This document shows, in pieces, positions 43,900 through 52,540 of a stretch of 64,000 nucleotides of DNA. Position numbers and translations under genes: made by a program. Positions within the stretch are counted from its first letter, which is position 1. Every line of letters starts with the position of its first letter. Source of the stretch: Enemella evansiae (GTDB lineage: Bacteria; Actinomycetota; Actinomycetes; Propionibacteriales; Propionibacteriaceae). The stretch lies in NCBI RefSeq assembly GCF_002250705.1, contig NZ_NMVP01000001.1:62001-126000 (forward strand), given 5' to 3'. The notes under the pieces are model-generated. The model did not search any database, had not been told where the DNA came from, and saw only the letters and a list, made by a program, of their open reading frames with translations.

Positions 43900-43924
43900 A
43901 GGTGTGTCTGGTGCACCTGGTGGC

Positions 43925-44593
43925 ATGAACCCGACAGATGCTTCTCGTTCCCGTCGCCGCCTGGTCGTGATCGTCACGGCCGCCGCCCTCGTGCTGATCC
44001 TCGTCGGTGTCGGCGTCTACGGCCTGGTCACCGGCCCCCGCACTCCCGACCCACCGCCCGCCACGCCGTCGCCATCCGCGCCGGTCACTCCCGGCGGCGA
44101 CCCGCGCGAGCTGGCCCCGATCCTGGAGACGGATGATCCGGAGGAGTTCGCCCGCTCCGTCGCGACGGCCCTGTTCGCGTGGGATACCGCCAGCGGGTTG
44201 ATGCCGTTGGACTACACGAGCGTGCTGCTGGAGGTCGCAGACCCGACCGGGATCGAGCAGGCCGGCCTCGCCTCCGATATCGCCGGCTACCTCCCGACCC
44301 GCGACACCTGGACCGAACTCCGCAAATACGGCACGACCCAGCATCTGGAGATCACAGGAGTGTTCGTGCCCGAGGCGTGGGCGGACGCCGTGGAGCAGGC
44401 GCAGCCGGGGCAGCTGCAGCCGGGCACGACCGCGTACACGATCGAGGGCATCCGCCACCGCGCCGGGGTCTGGAACGACGAACCCACGACGAGCGCGCAT
44501 GAGGTGGCGTTCACGATCTTCCTGACCTGCCCGCCCGACGGCGACCCCTGCCACCTGCTGCGGCTGTCGATCCTCGACCAGCCCCTCCGCTAA
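43925..44593 (+). CDS. Predicted VirB8/TcpC-like transfer protein
   Basis: 222 residues. One N-terminal membrane helix (RLVVIVTAAALVLILVGVGV), a Pro-rich linker, then a soluble domain (EEFARSVATALFAWDTASGL; TTAYTIEGIRHR; AFTIFLTCPPDG) of NTF2-like appearance. That layout fits VirB8/TcpC core proteins of Gram-positive conjugation systems. The ATG lies 4 bp after a GGTGCACCTGG leader. Family placement is inferred. Confidence 0.65.
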   Translation: MNPTDASRSRRRLVVIVTAAALVLILVGVGVYGLVTGPRTPDPPPATPSPSAPVTPGGDPRELAPILETDDPEEFARSVATALFAWDTASGLMPLDYTSVLLEVADPTGIEQAGLASDIAGYLPTRDTWTELRKYGTTQHLEITGVFVPEAWADAVEQAQPGQLQPGTTAYTIEGIRHRAGVWNDEPTTSAHEVAFTIFLTCPPDGDPCHLLRLSILDQPLR

Positions 44594-44603
44594 CGGGCAG
44601 GCC

Positions 44604-46250
44604 ATGATGCGGAAGGTCATCGCGGCAGTCGCCGCCCTCGTCCTGCTGGCCCCTTTGGTCGGGCTGGTGTCGGTCGGGCTGCTCATGAACCCGGCCACCG
44701 TCTCCTGCGCCGCCCCCGCCGGCGGGTTCCAGGTCGGGAATGTGCCGGAGGAGTTGACGGCGACGACGTGGAATGGGGAGACGATCACGCTCGGCCGTGC
44801 CGAGCTCACCCACGCGGCGACGATCATCGAGACCGGATCGGGCATCGAGGGGGTGGGGCGCGACGGCATCCTGGTCGCGCTGATGGCCGCGCTCACGGAG
44901 TCGCGCATGCGGATGCTCGCCAACACGAGCGTCTATCCCGAGAGCGGTGACTATCCCAACGACGGCAACGGGTCGGACAACGACAGCCTGGGGTTGTTCC
45001 AGATGCGCCCGCAGGCGGGGTGGGGCACGGTCGCCGAACTCATGGACCCCGACTACCAAGCCGCCGCGTTCTACGGCGGTCCCGGCGGCCCGAATCAGGG
45101 CTCGCCGCGTGGGCTGCTGGATATTCCGGGGTGGGAGCAGATGGGCAAGGGCGAAGCCGCCCAGGCCGTGGAAGTGAGCGCGTATCCGGAGCGGTACGAC
45201 AACTACGAACCCGTCGCCGAACAGATCCTCACCACCCTCACCAGCACTGGCGCGGGCGGCCCTGTGACAGCCGACCCGGTACCGGTGCTCGCCGCGGGGC
45301 CGGTGACAGAGTCGTCGCGGGTGGTGTTCCCGCTGCCCGAGGGAACCTGGGTGGCCACCAGCCCGTTCGGACCGCGCACGCACCCGATCACCGGCGAGGA
45401 AGAGTCCTTCCACACGGGCGCGGATTTTTCAGCGCCCGATGGGACGCCGATCCTGGCCGCCGCCGACGGCACGGTGACGGTGTCGGAGTTTTCCGGTGGG
45501 TACGGCGGCCTCGTCGTCATCGAACACCAGCTCGGCGGGCAGACGGTCGCGACGGCGTATGCGCATTCGTGGGAGGACGGTATCCATGTCCAGGCCGGCG
45601 ACCAGGTGCGGGCCGGGCAGCACATCGCCGACGTCGGCTCCAGCGGCATGTCGACGGGGCCGCATCTGCATTTCGAGGTCCGTCAGGGTGGCACCGACGG
45701 CGAGTACATCGACCCCGCGAAGTGGCTCAACGACCATGACGCCGCCGACCTCCCCGAAGCCGACGTGCCGCCGGCCGGGTCCGAAGACTGTGACACCGGA
45801 GCTGGGGCGCCGGGTGATCCGGTGCCGGTGGAGGGCGACCCGGATGAGCTGGTGGACGATCCGACGTCGGATGGGCAGATCACGGTGCGGATGCTCAGCG
45901 TCTACGAACAGACCTCTACGGGGTTTCCGGAGTCGACGTGGGCGTGCTACTCGCCCCGGCCCGGCTCGAAGTCGGAGCATCCGATCGGTCGCGCGTGTGA
46001 TGTGGCGTTCGGGAACGCGATCGGCCAGCATCCGACCCCCGGGCAGCGCGAGTACGGGTGGCAGGTCACGAACTGGCTGAAAGACCACGCCGAGGTGCTG
46101 GGGGTGGAGTACCTGATCTGGCAGGGCAAGATCTGGTCCCTCGCCCGCGCCGACGAGGGATGGCGCGACTACACCGGCGGCGGGATGCACGACCCTACCG
46201 ATGTCACCGGCGGCCACTACGACCACCTCCACATCACCGTGAAAGCGTAA
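44604..46250 (+). CDS. Multidomain peptidoglycan hydrolase of the transfer apparatus
   Basis: 548 residues. N-terminal signal/anchor helix. Residues about 65-210 are lysozyme-like (ALMAALTESRMR, SLGLFQMRPQAGWG). Next comes an M23 endopeptidase with HTGADF (His270, Asp274) and HLHFEV (about 354). The C-terminal 130 residues end HYDHLHITVKA, similar to zinc carboxypeptidase/ARPP-type domains. It should open the cell wall for the conjugation channel, the VirB1 role. The second recombinase element begins 9 bp after its stop. Confidence 0.88.
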   Translation: MMRKVIAAVAALVLLAPLVGLVSVGLLMNPATVSCAAPAGGFQVGNVPEELTATTWNGETITLGRAELTHAATIIETGSGIEGVGRDGILVALMAALTESRMRMLANTSVYPESGDYPNDGNGSDNDSLGLFQMRPQAGWGTVAELMDPDYQAAAFYGGPGGPNQGSPRGLLDIPGWEQMGKGEAAQAVEVSAYPERYDNYEPVAEQILTTLTSTGAGGPVTADPVPVLAAGPVTESSRVVFPLPEGTWVATSPFGPRTHPITGEEESFHTGADFSAPDGTPILAAADGTVTVSEFSGGYGGLVVIEHQLGGQTVATAYAHSWEDGIHVQAGDQVRAGQHIADVGSSGMSTGPHLHFEVRQGGTDGEYIDPAKWLNDHDAADLPEADVPPAGSEDCDTGAGAPGDPVPVEGDPDELVDDPTSDGQITVRMLSVYEQTSTGFPESTWACYSPRPGSKSEHPIGRACDVAFGNAIGQHPTPGQREYGWQVTNWLKDHAEVLGVEYLIWQGKIWSLARADEGWRDYTGGGMHDPTDVTGGHYDHLHITVKA

Positions 46251-46259
46251 GGTCCGAAG

Positions 46260-46416
46260 TTACATCTAATGTAAGATTCGTACCTTAGATGTAAGCCGGA
46301 ATCACGCTGTTCCGCGGAACCAAAGCCGTCTCCAACCTAGCAGCGTCACCGCCGCCTGACCAGGGGTTTCGCTACTCATCTTACATCTGATGCATGATTC
46401 TTACATTTAATGTAAG
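46260..46416. repeat. Four palindromic sites before the second recombinase
   Basis: TTACATCTAATGTAA (46260-46274, perfect arms); CCTTAGATGTAAG (46283-46295, inverted); TTACATCTGATGCAT (46381-46395); TTACATTTAATGTAA (46401-46415, perfect arms). They fill the ends of the 174-bp gap between the hydrolase and recombinase genes. Probable binding sites for recombinase and HTH protein; the last lies 9 bp before the start codon and could mediate autoregulation. Confidence 0.75.
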
Positions 46417-46424
46417 GTCGTGGC

Positions 46425-47549
46425 ATGGTGTTCTCAGACGATCAGGTACCCGGCACGGGGGTCTTGTCGTCTGGCAACGTGTCGCTTTTGCGGCCGGCGG
46501 AGCAGTTCTTCGATGAGATGGTGGCGGGCTGGTCGGCACAGCAGACCTCGCGGATGCTCGCGGTGCAAACCATCAAGACCAGGGCCTCGCAGGTACGCCG
46601 GTTCGCGGACTTCTGCAACGCCCCGCCGTGGGAGTGGTCACCGGCTGACGTGGAGGAATGGACAACCTCGCTCGTCTCCGGACCGCGGCCGCTGTCTGTG
46701 TCGACGGTGCGGGCCTATCAGAACTCCGTGGCGCTGTTCTGCGACTACCTGGTCGATCACCGCTACGGCTGGGTCGATCGCTGCGTCGATCTGTTCGACA
46801 CGCATCCGGTGCAGGTCTGCCACGAGTGGAACACGGTCATCCATACCAGCGACCACGAGGCACGGCCGGACGTGCGACCGCTCTCGCGGGATGAGCTGCA
46901 GATGTTCTTCGACTACGCCGATGACCTGGTGGATCAGGCCCGCTCCTCCAAGCGCAAGGGATGGCTGACGCTGTTCCGCGACGCCACGCTGTTCAAGATG
47001 ATCTATGCGTTCGGGTTGCGTCGGCGCGAGGCAGCGATGCTCGATCTGCCGGACTTCACCCGCAACCCGCAGGGCTGGGAGTTCGGCCGGTTCGGGGTCT
47101 GCAACGTCCGCTGGGGCAAAGCGATGCGCGGCTCGCAGCCGCGCCGCCGGGCGGTGCTGGCCGTGTTCGGGTGGACCCGGCCGGTGATCGAGGAGTACGT
47201 GAGCGAGGTTCGGCCTCGGTTCGACCTTGCCGACAAGACGATCCTGTGGCCGACCGAGCGACAAGGGCGCATCCGGCTCAAGCACATCGACGACCGGTTC
47301 GCCGAGTGGCGCGATGATCTCGGCCTGGACCCGTTGCTGCACCCGCACTGCTTGCGGCACTCGTATGTGACGCATCTGATCGAGGACGGCTACGACCCGT
47401 TGTTCGTCCAGCAGCAGGTCGGGCACCGCTGGGGCTCGACCACCGCCCTCTACACCGGGGTCTCCGGTGACTACCGCAACCGCACCCTGCGCCGCGCTCT
47501 CGACGGCGCGTTCACCCCACCGACAGCGATCGAGGGAGGATCACGATGA
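46425..47549 (+). CDS. Tyrosine recombinase of the second element
   Basis: 374 residues. Complete catalytic set: Arg in AFGLRRREAAML, Lys in RWGKAMRG, HCLRHSYVTHL (HxxR), GHRWGSTTALYTG (His, Tyr). Shares long stretches with the recombinase of the mercury transposon (THPVQVCHEWNT; FRDATLFK; YVTHLIE). The stop overlaps the HTH gene (ATGA). Translation may be sensitive to protein bound at the palindrome just upstream. Confidence 0.93.
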   Translation: MVFSDDQVPGTGVLSSGNVSLLRPAEQFFDEMVAGWSAQQTSRMLAVQTIKTRASQVRRFADFCNAPPWEWSPADVEEWTTSLVSGPRPLSVSTVRAYQNSVALFCDYLVDHRYGWVDRCVDLFDTHPVQVCHEWNTVIHTSDHEARPDVRPLSRDELQMFFDYADDLVDQARSSKRKGWLTLFRDATLFKMIYAFGLRRREAAMLDLPDFTRNPQGWEFGRFGVCNVRWGKAMRGSQPRRRAVLAVFGWTRPVIEEYVSEVRPRFDLADKTILWPTERQGRIRLKHIDDRFAEWRDDLGLDPLLHPHCLRHSYVTHLIEDGYDPLFVQQQVGHRWGSTTALYTGVSGDYRNRTLRRALDGAFTPPTAIEGGSR

Positions 47550-47890
47550 CGAAGACCGTCGCCTATCACTGGCACCTACGCAAGGTGATGAACGAACACG
47601 GCATGCAGGTCACGACCGATCTGGTGCCGCTGCTGGCCGACCGGGGCGTGGTGATGACCTCCACCCAGGTCTACCGGATCGTGGTCGGCCAACCCGAGCG
47701 GCTGAACATGCAGTTCCTCGCCGCGCTCTGCGACATATTCGGCTGCACACCGGCCGACCTGATCGAGCCCTACGTCGAGTCGGCGTCGCGGCGGGGCCGC
47801 AAGACCGGCACCGCGGGTGCGGTCAAACCGCCGACGGGCGGGAGCAAAAACCGCCCGACCCGAGCGGTCATCACCCCTGCGGACGAATGA
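47546..47890 (+). CDS. XRE-like HTH protein of the second element
   Basis: 114 residues. Cro/C1-type fold with WHLRKVMNEHGMQVTTDLVP, MTSTQVYRIVVGQPERLNMQ and LAALCDIFGCTPADLIEPYV; the C-terminal tail is basic and disordered. Clear paralogue of the protein at 26361-26717. Coupled to the recombinase by ATGA overlap. Confidence 0.87.
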   Translation: MTKTVAYHWHLRKVMNEHGMQVTTDLVPLLADRGVVMTSTQVYRIVVGQPERLNMQFLAALCDIFGCTPADLIEPYVESASRRGRKTGTAGAVKPPTGGSKNRPTRAVITPADE

Positions 47891-47899
47891 CCGGCGCCG

Positions 47900-49564
47900 G
47901 TGGCGAACACGATCGTCCAGGGCATCTGCTTTCGCTGCGGCCGGCTGAAGTCTCTGCGCTGGAACCACACGCTGGATCGGGGTGAGTGCCGCGCCTGCCG
48001 CGCTCACCGGTCACCGATCGAGACCTGCACCGGATGCGGACGCCAGCGCAGGGTCAACGCCCGCACCGACGACGGCGGCGCGGTCTGCGTGACCTGCTAT
48101 GCCCGCGACCATCACCCTGAGGATGCCTGCGACGAGTGCGGCATGATCGGCCCGCTGGCGACCAGAGCTGGCGGGAAGCGACCCGGCGCGGCGAACCTCT
48201 GCGGTCGCTGCTATCGGAACCCGTGCCGGGTCTGCGGCGTCTGCGGCAGGCTCAAACGAGTCGCCTTGAAAGCCACCGCGACCAGCCCGGACGTCTGCCC
48301 GACCTGCTACCAAGCGCCCGTGATCGACTGCTCTATCTGCGGGCAGCAGGCTCTCGGGCGACGCACGACGAATCACGGCCGACCACGCTGTTTCGCTTGC
48401 CAAGCAGCCCAGCAGATCGACGCCGCTCTCACCGGCCCGGACGGGGTGATCCGGCCAGAACTGAAACCCGTCCGCGACGCCCTCACCGAGCTCGAACGAC
48501 CCCGATCGCTGCTGACCAACTGGCACGATCTGGCATCCTTGCGTCTGCTGACCTCGATCGCCCGCGGCCAGGTCGACCTCAGTCACGACGCGCTCGATGC
48601 GCGGCCACAGATGTTCTCGGTGACCTATCTGCGCGCGATGCTCGTCGCCGCGGGCACCCTGCCGCCTCGTGATGAGAACGCCGCCCGACTGCACCGATAC
48701 GCCGCAGACGTCGTCGCCGAGGTGAGCGATCCCGAGATGCGCGGCGTGCTCACCCGCTACGCCCGCTGGCACGTCGTCGGCCGCGCCAAGACCGACCGGC
48801 ACGACCGGATCGCGCCGAACGCGGCCGCCCGCTGCCGGGGCGACATCGACACTGCCCGCGCGTTCCTCGACCATCTCAGCTCCAGCGGCTACGACCTCGA
48901 TGACTGTCCGCAAGACCACCTTGACGCCTGGATTACCACCGACCGGAGCCACCGCCTCGGGTTCGTCCGCTGGCTCAAACGAGGCGGCTACCTCCGGCAC
49001 GTCTGGCTCCCTGAGCCGGTTCCGGCGAAAGACCCGGCCCACGACGTCGACCCCGAAGAACAGCTCGCCCTGGTTCGCCGGCTGCTACACGAGCCCGGTA
49101 GCGCCAGCATCGAAGACCGTGCCGCAGCCTGTCTGATCCTGCTCTACGCCCAGCCGGTCGCGAAGATCACCGCCCTGATCACCAGTGACATCGAGGTCTG
49201 CGATGGTGAAACCTACCTGCGTCTGGGCTCCGAGCCGGTGTTGCTCATCCCGCCGCTGGATGCGCTGGTGACCGCCTTGCCGGTCGCCAAGCCATTCGGG
49301 GCGGCGAGCAGGCTGGCTGATTCCCGGTGGCTGTTCACCGGCAAGAACGCCGGCACCCACTTGCATCCCGCCTCGCTCCTACGCCGGATGCACCAGCTCG
49401 GGGTGACTTCCAGAGCAAGCCGGAACACCGCCCTGCTGCATCTGGCCTCGACCACACCACCGGCGGTGTTCGCCTCACTGATCGGCGTCAGCATCGGCAC
49501 CGCGACCCGCTGGGCCGGTCTCGCCGGAGCCTCCTGGAACCGTTACGCGACCCTGCCGCGCTGA
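47900..49564 (+). CDS. Zinc-ribbon/degenerate recombinase protein of the second element
   Basis: 554 residues from a GTG. Residues about 8-180 contain five zinc ribbons (CFRC-CRAC, CTGC-CVTC, CDEC-CGRC, CGVC-CPTC, CSIC-CFAC). The C-terminal region again resembles a tyrosine-recombinase fold (LILLYAQPVAKITALITSD; WLFTGKNAGTHLHPASLLRR; ASLIGVSIGTATRWAGL) but has lost even the first arginine (YAQPVAK) and the HxxR box. It is shorter than its paralogue at 23781-26368, with half the ribbons, but is one uninterrupted frame. Probable non-catalytic partner of the recombinase. Confidence 0.8.
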   Translation: MANTIVQGICFRCGRLKSLRWNHTLDRGECRACRAHRSPIETCTGCGRQRRVNARTDDGGAVCVTCYARDHHPEDACDECGMIGPLATRAGGKRPGAANLCGRCYRNPCRVCGVCGRLKRVALKATATSPDVCPTCYQAPVIDCSICGQQALGRRTTNHGRPRCFACQAAQQIDAALTGPDGVIRPELKPVRDALTELERPRSLLTNWHDLASLRLLTSIARGQVDLSHDALDARPQMFSVTYLRAMLVAAGTLPPRDENAARLHRYAADVVAEVSDPEMRGVLTRYARWHVVGRAKTDRHDRIAPNAAARCRGDIDTARAFLDHLSSSGYDLDDCPQDHLDAWITTDRSHRLGFVRWLKRGGYLRHVWLPEPVPAKDPAHDVDPEEQLALVRRLLHEPGSASIEDRAAACLILLYAQPVAKITALITSDIEVCDGETYLRLGSEPVLLIPPLDALVTALPVAKPFGAASRLADSRWLFTGKNAGTHLHPASLLRRMHQLGVTSRASRNTALLHLASTTPPAVFASLIGVSIGTATRWAGLAGASWNRYATLPR

Positions 49565-49571
49565 ACCCGTC

Positions 49572-49955
49572 TCAGCACGACGAGGCAGGGCCACCGTCGG
49601 TCAGGGCCTGCGGGTCGAGGGCGCTGCTGAGCATGGACAGGATCTCGGGCACGATTGCGTAATAGGCCCACTTGCCGCGCTGCTCGCGGGTGACCAGGCC
49701 GGCGTCGACGAGCTGCTTCATGTGATGCGAGACCGTGGGCTGGGAGAGCCCGACCGGTTCGGTCAGGTCGCACACGCACGCCTCCCCGCCGGACTGCGCC
49801 GCGATCATCGACAACAACCGGACCCGGGTCGGGTCACCGAGCGCCTTGAACATCCGCGCCAACCGCTGGGCATCCTCGACCGCGAGCACCCCGCCCGTGA
49901 CCGGAGCACAGCACCCACCCGCATCGGCGGCGATCAGTGGCAGCGAAGTCGTCAT
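49572..49955 (-). CDS. arsR: ArsR family arsenic-responsive repressor
   Basis: 127 residues. Winged helix LARMFKALGDPTRVRLLSMI and SQPTVSHHMKQLVDAGLV. The As(III)-binding cysteines are in ACVCDLTEPVG at the DNA-recognition helix; an additional pair GGCCAP sits at the N-terminus and a Cys at the C-terminus. Divergent from arsM; arsenite binding should derepress the operon. The start at 49955 is taken over longer frames that would run through the operator. Confidence 0.93.
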   Translation of the reverse strand: MTTSLPLIAADAGGCCAPVTGGVLAVEDAQRLARMFKALGDPTRVRLLSMIAAQSGGEACVCDLTEPVGLSQPTVSHHMKQLVDAGLVTREQRGKWAYYAIVPEILSMLSSALDPQALTDGGPASSC

Positions 49956-49977
49956 GGCCCTGATCCTACGCCACGCA

Positions 49978-50010
49978 TTGACAACTGTCGATGCATCGAC
50001 GAACATCAAT
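49978..50010 (+). promoter_or_regulatory. ars divergent promoter and operator
   Basis: TTGACA at 49978-49983 serves as a minus-35 for the arsM operon, with a weak minus-10 (AACATC or ATCAAT) near 50002-50010. The perfect palindrome GTCGATGCATCGAC (49987-50000) lies between them, a plausible ArsR operator. Confidence 0.6.
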
Positions 50011-50049
50011 ACGTAGATGACGAGTCCACCCGACCGAATGGAGCGCGCC

Positions 50050-50868
50050 ATGAGTGAGAACACCGAGCTGCGCGAGCAGGTCCGCGCCCGCTACGCGCAG
50101 GCCGCGACCGCCGTGACCCGCGGCACCCGCAACGCCGACTTGCTGGCTGAGGAGACCCCCGCGGGCTCGTGCTGCACCAGCACGCCCGCCGTGGAGGAGG
50201 CCGATTCGGGTTCGTGTTGTGCTCCGACCGAGCGCAGCTTCGGCGCGGGCCTCTATGACGAGGCGACCGCCGCCGGCCTGCCCCTCGAAGCGATCGAGGC
50301 GAGCCTCGGCTGCGGCAACCCGACCGCGGTCGCTGAGCTGCATGAGGGTGAGCGGGTGCTCGACCTCGGCTCCGGCGGCGGCATCGACGTCCTCTTGTCG
50401 GCCCGCAGGGTCGGCCCGACCGGGTTCGCCTACGGCGTGGACATGACCGACGAGATGCTCGCGTTGGCCGAGAAGAACAAGACCGAAGCCGGGGCGGAGA
50501 ACGTCGAGTTCCTCAAGGGCACCATCGAGGACGTGCCGCTGCCCGATGGGTCGGTGGATGTGGTGATCTCCAACTGCGTCATCAACCTGTCCACCGACAA
50601 GCCGGCGGTGCTCGCCGAGATGTTCCGCGTCCTCACCCCCGGTGGGCGGATCGGGGTCTCCGATGTCGTCGCCGAAGACCGCCTCACCCCCGAGCAGCGG
50701 GCCGAGCGCGGCTCCTACGTCGGCTGCATCGCCGGAGCCCTCTCCAAGACCGAGTACCTCGACGGGCTCGCCAAGGGTGGTTTCGCGGATGCGAGCGTGG
50801 AGTTCACCCACGAGGCCGCCGACGGGATGCACGCCGCGATCGTCCGCGCCACCAAGCCTGCCAACTGA
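50050..50868 (+). CDS. arsM: Arsenite S-adenosylmethionine methyltransferase
   Basis: Methylates As(III) using SAM. 272 residues. SAM site [19 protein letters not shown], the ArsM cysteine motif [11 protein letters not shown], and the later [10 protein letters not shown] and YVGCIAGAL cysteines that coordinate arsenic. The N-terminus carries two extra Cys pairs (GSCCTS and GSCCAP). First gene of the plus-strand ars operon. Confidence 0.94.
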   Translation: MSENTELREQVRARYAQAATAVTRGTRNADLLAEETPAGSCCTSTPAVEEADSGSCCAPTERSFGAGLYDEATAAGLPLEAIEASLGCGNPTAVAELHEGERVLDLGSGGGIDVLLSARRVGPTGFAYGVDMTDEMLALAEKNKTEAGAENVEFLKGTIEDVPLPDGSVDVVISNCVINLSTDKPAVLAEMFRVLTPGGRIGVSDVVAEDRLTPEQRAERGSYVGCIAGALSKTEYLDGLAKGGFADASVEFTHEAADGMHAAIVRATKPAN

Positions 50869-50899
50869 TCCCGAGCTGACGAGGAGACTGAGCAGCACG

Positions 50900-52015
50900 A
50901 TGCCCGCACCCCAGAACATCACCAGCATCGCGACCCCGACGCAGGCCCCGGCCGCGAAGCGCCTGTCCACGTTGGACAAGTGGCTGCCGGCCTGGATCGG
51001 CCTGGCCATGATCGCGGGTCTCCTCCTGGGCCGGTTCGTGCCCGCCCTCTCGGACCTGCTTGCTCGGATGGAGGTCGGCGGGATCTCGGTGCCGATCGGC
51101 CTGGGACTGCTGGTGATGATGTACCCGGTGCTGGCGAAAGTCCGCTACGACAAGATCGCCGCCGTCACCGGAGACAAGCGCCTCCTCGTCTCGTCTCTGC
51201 TGCTGAATTGGCTGCTCGGCCCGGCGGTCATGTTCGCCCTCGCCTGGCTCTTCCTACCGGACCTGCCCGAATACCGCACGGGCCTCATCATCGTCGGCCT
51301 GGCCCGCTGCATCGCGATGGTCGTGATCTGGAACGACCTCGCATGCGGCGACCGGGAAGCCACCGCCGTGCTGGTCGCGATCAACTCCGTATTCCAAGTC
51401 GTGATGTTCTCGGTGCTCGGCTGGTTCTACCTCACCATCCTCCCCGGCTGGCTCGGCCTCGACACCCAAGGCCTGGACGTCTCGGTCGGGCAGATCGCCC
51501 TCAACGTCCTCGTCTTCCTCGGCGTGCCCCTGGTCGCGGGGTTCGCGACCCGCTGGATCGGCGAGAAACGCCGCGGCCGGGCCTGGTACGAAGAGCGCTT
51601 CATCCCGAAGATCGGGCCGTGGGCGCTGTATGGGCTGCTGTTCACGATCGTGCTGCTGTTCGCCCTCCAAGGCGACGCCATCACCTCCAACCCGCTCGAC
51701 GTCGCCCGGATCGCTCTGCCGCTGCTGGTCTACTTCGCGCTCATGTGGTTCGCGGGCCTCCTGCTCGGCAAGGCACTGGGCCTCGGCTACGCCCGCTCGA
51801 CCACGCTGGCGTTCACCGCGGCAGGCAACAACTTCGAGCTCGCCATCGCCGTCGCCATCGGCACCTTCGGCGCCACCAGCGGCCAAGCCCTCGCCGGGGT
51901 CGTCGGCCCGCTGATCGAGGTGCCCGTCCTCGTCGGCCTCGTCTACGTCTCCCTCTGGACCGCCAGAAGCTGGTTCCACACCAACCCCTACCAGACAGAA
52001 ACCGAGGCATCATGA
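50900..52015 (+). CDS. acr3: Arsenite efflux permease, ACR3 family
   Basis: 371 residues with ten predicted helices. The conserved helix 4 cysteine essential for As(III) transport is present in GLARCIAMVVIWNDLACGD. Other family motifs: PVLAKVRYDKI and TLAFTAAGNNFELAIAVAIG. Exports arsenite using the proton gradient. 31 bp after arsM, and overlapping arsC by 4 bp. Confidence 0.95.
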   Translation: MPAPQNITSIATPTQAPAAKRLSTLDKWLPAWIGLAMIAGLLLGRFVPALSDLLARMEVGGISVPIGLGLLVMMYPVLAKVRYDKIAAVTGDKRLLVSSLLLNWLLGPAVMFALAWLFLPDLPEYRTGLIIVGLARCIAMVVIWNDLACGDREATAVLVAINSVFQVVMFSVLGWFYLTILPGWLGLDTQGLDVSVGQIALNVLVFLGVPLVAGFATRWIGEKRRGRAWYEERFIPKIGPWALYGLLFTIVLLFALQGDAITSNPLDVARIALPLLVYFALMWFAGLLLGKALGLGYARSTTLAFTAAGNNFELAIAVAIGTFGATSGQALAGVVGPLIEVPVLVGLVYVSLWTARSWFHTNPYQTETEAS

Positions 52016-52416
52016 CCACCCCGCAGCTCCCGATGGTCTTGTTCGTCTGCGTCCACAACGCCGGACGATCGCAGATGGCCGCCGCCTACCTCAATCGCAT
52101 GGCGGCGGGTCGCATCGAGGTCCGTTCCGCCGGCTCCGAACCCGCCGACCAGCTCAACCCCGCCGTAGTCGAAGCTATGCGCGAGGTCGGGATCGACATC
52201 ACCGCCGAACGCCCGAAGCTGCTCACCCCCGACGCGGTGAAGACCTCGGATGTGGTGATCACGATGGGGTGCGGGGATACCTGCCCGATCTTCCCCGGCA
52301 AGCGCTACGAGGACTGGCAGCTCGACGATCCTGCCGGGCAAGGACTCGACGCCGTGCGCACGATCCGCGACGACATCGAGAACCGCGTCCGCGCCCTCGT
52401 CGCTGAACTGACCTGA
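52012..52416 (+). CDS. arsC: Arsenate reductase, low-molecular-weight phosphatase type
   Basis: 134 residues. The nucleophile loop CVHNAGRSQMA (CX5R) and the redox relay cysteines in MGCGDTCPIFPGKRYEDW identify a LMW-PTPase-type ArsC that reduces arsenate to arsenite with thioredoxin or mycothiol/mycoredoxin as reductant; which one cannot be read from sequence. Last gene of the ars operon. Confidence 0.94.
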   Translation: MTTPQLPMVLFVCVHNAGRSQMAAAYLNRMAAGRIEVRSAGSEPADQLNPAVVEAMREVGIDITAERPKLLTPDAVKTSDVVITMGCGDTCPIFPGKRYEDWQLDDPAGQGLDAVRTIRDDIENRVRALVAELT

Positions 52417-52468
52417 CCCTGGGCCGCCCGGCGCACCTGCCGGGCATGGACCTCTCCCTCTTCACACA

Positions 52469-52496
52469 TAGCCCCGGCCAGTCCTGGCCGGGGCTA
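52469..52496 (+). terminator. Terminator after the ars operon
   Basis: Perfect 12-bp stem TAGCCCCGGCCA/TGGCCGGGGCTA with a 4-nt GTCC loop, followed by TTCC. It lies between a GGCGCACCTGCC leader copy (52430) and the next transfer gene, so it may equally be an attenuator in that leader. Confidence 0.8.
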
Positions 52497-52540
52497 TTCC
52501 GTCATCTCCATCATCGGACCCTGCCGGTAGGTGAGGCGTG

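Larger units (their letters stand above)
46259..49564 (+). mobile_element. Second Tn554-like element, recombination cassette part
   Basis: Left tip TTACATCTAATGTAAGATTCG-like sequence at 46260 matches the tip of the mercury transposon. The cassette of recombinase, HTH and zinc-ribbon protein follows. The right end was not identified: the arsenic operon (49572-52416) is probably its cargo because the ICE transfer genes resume at 52541, but no counterpart of the mercury element's far end is seen. The element would then be about 6.1 kb. Confidence 0.6.

Noticed and set aside
51254..51979. 241-codon minus-strand open frame over acr3
   Set aside because: Antisense to a permease with conserved membrane helices and cysteine.
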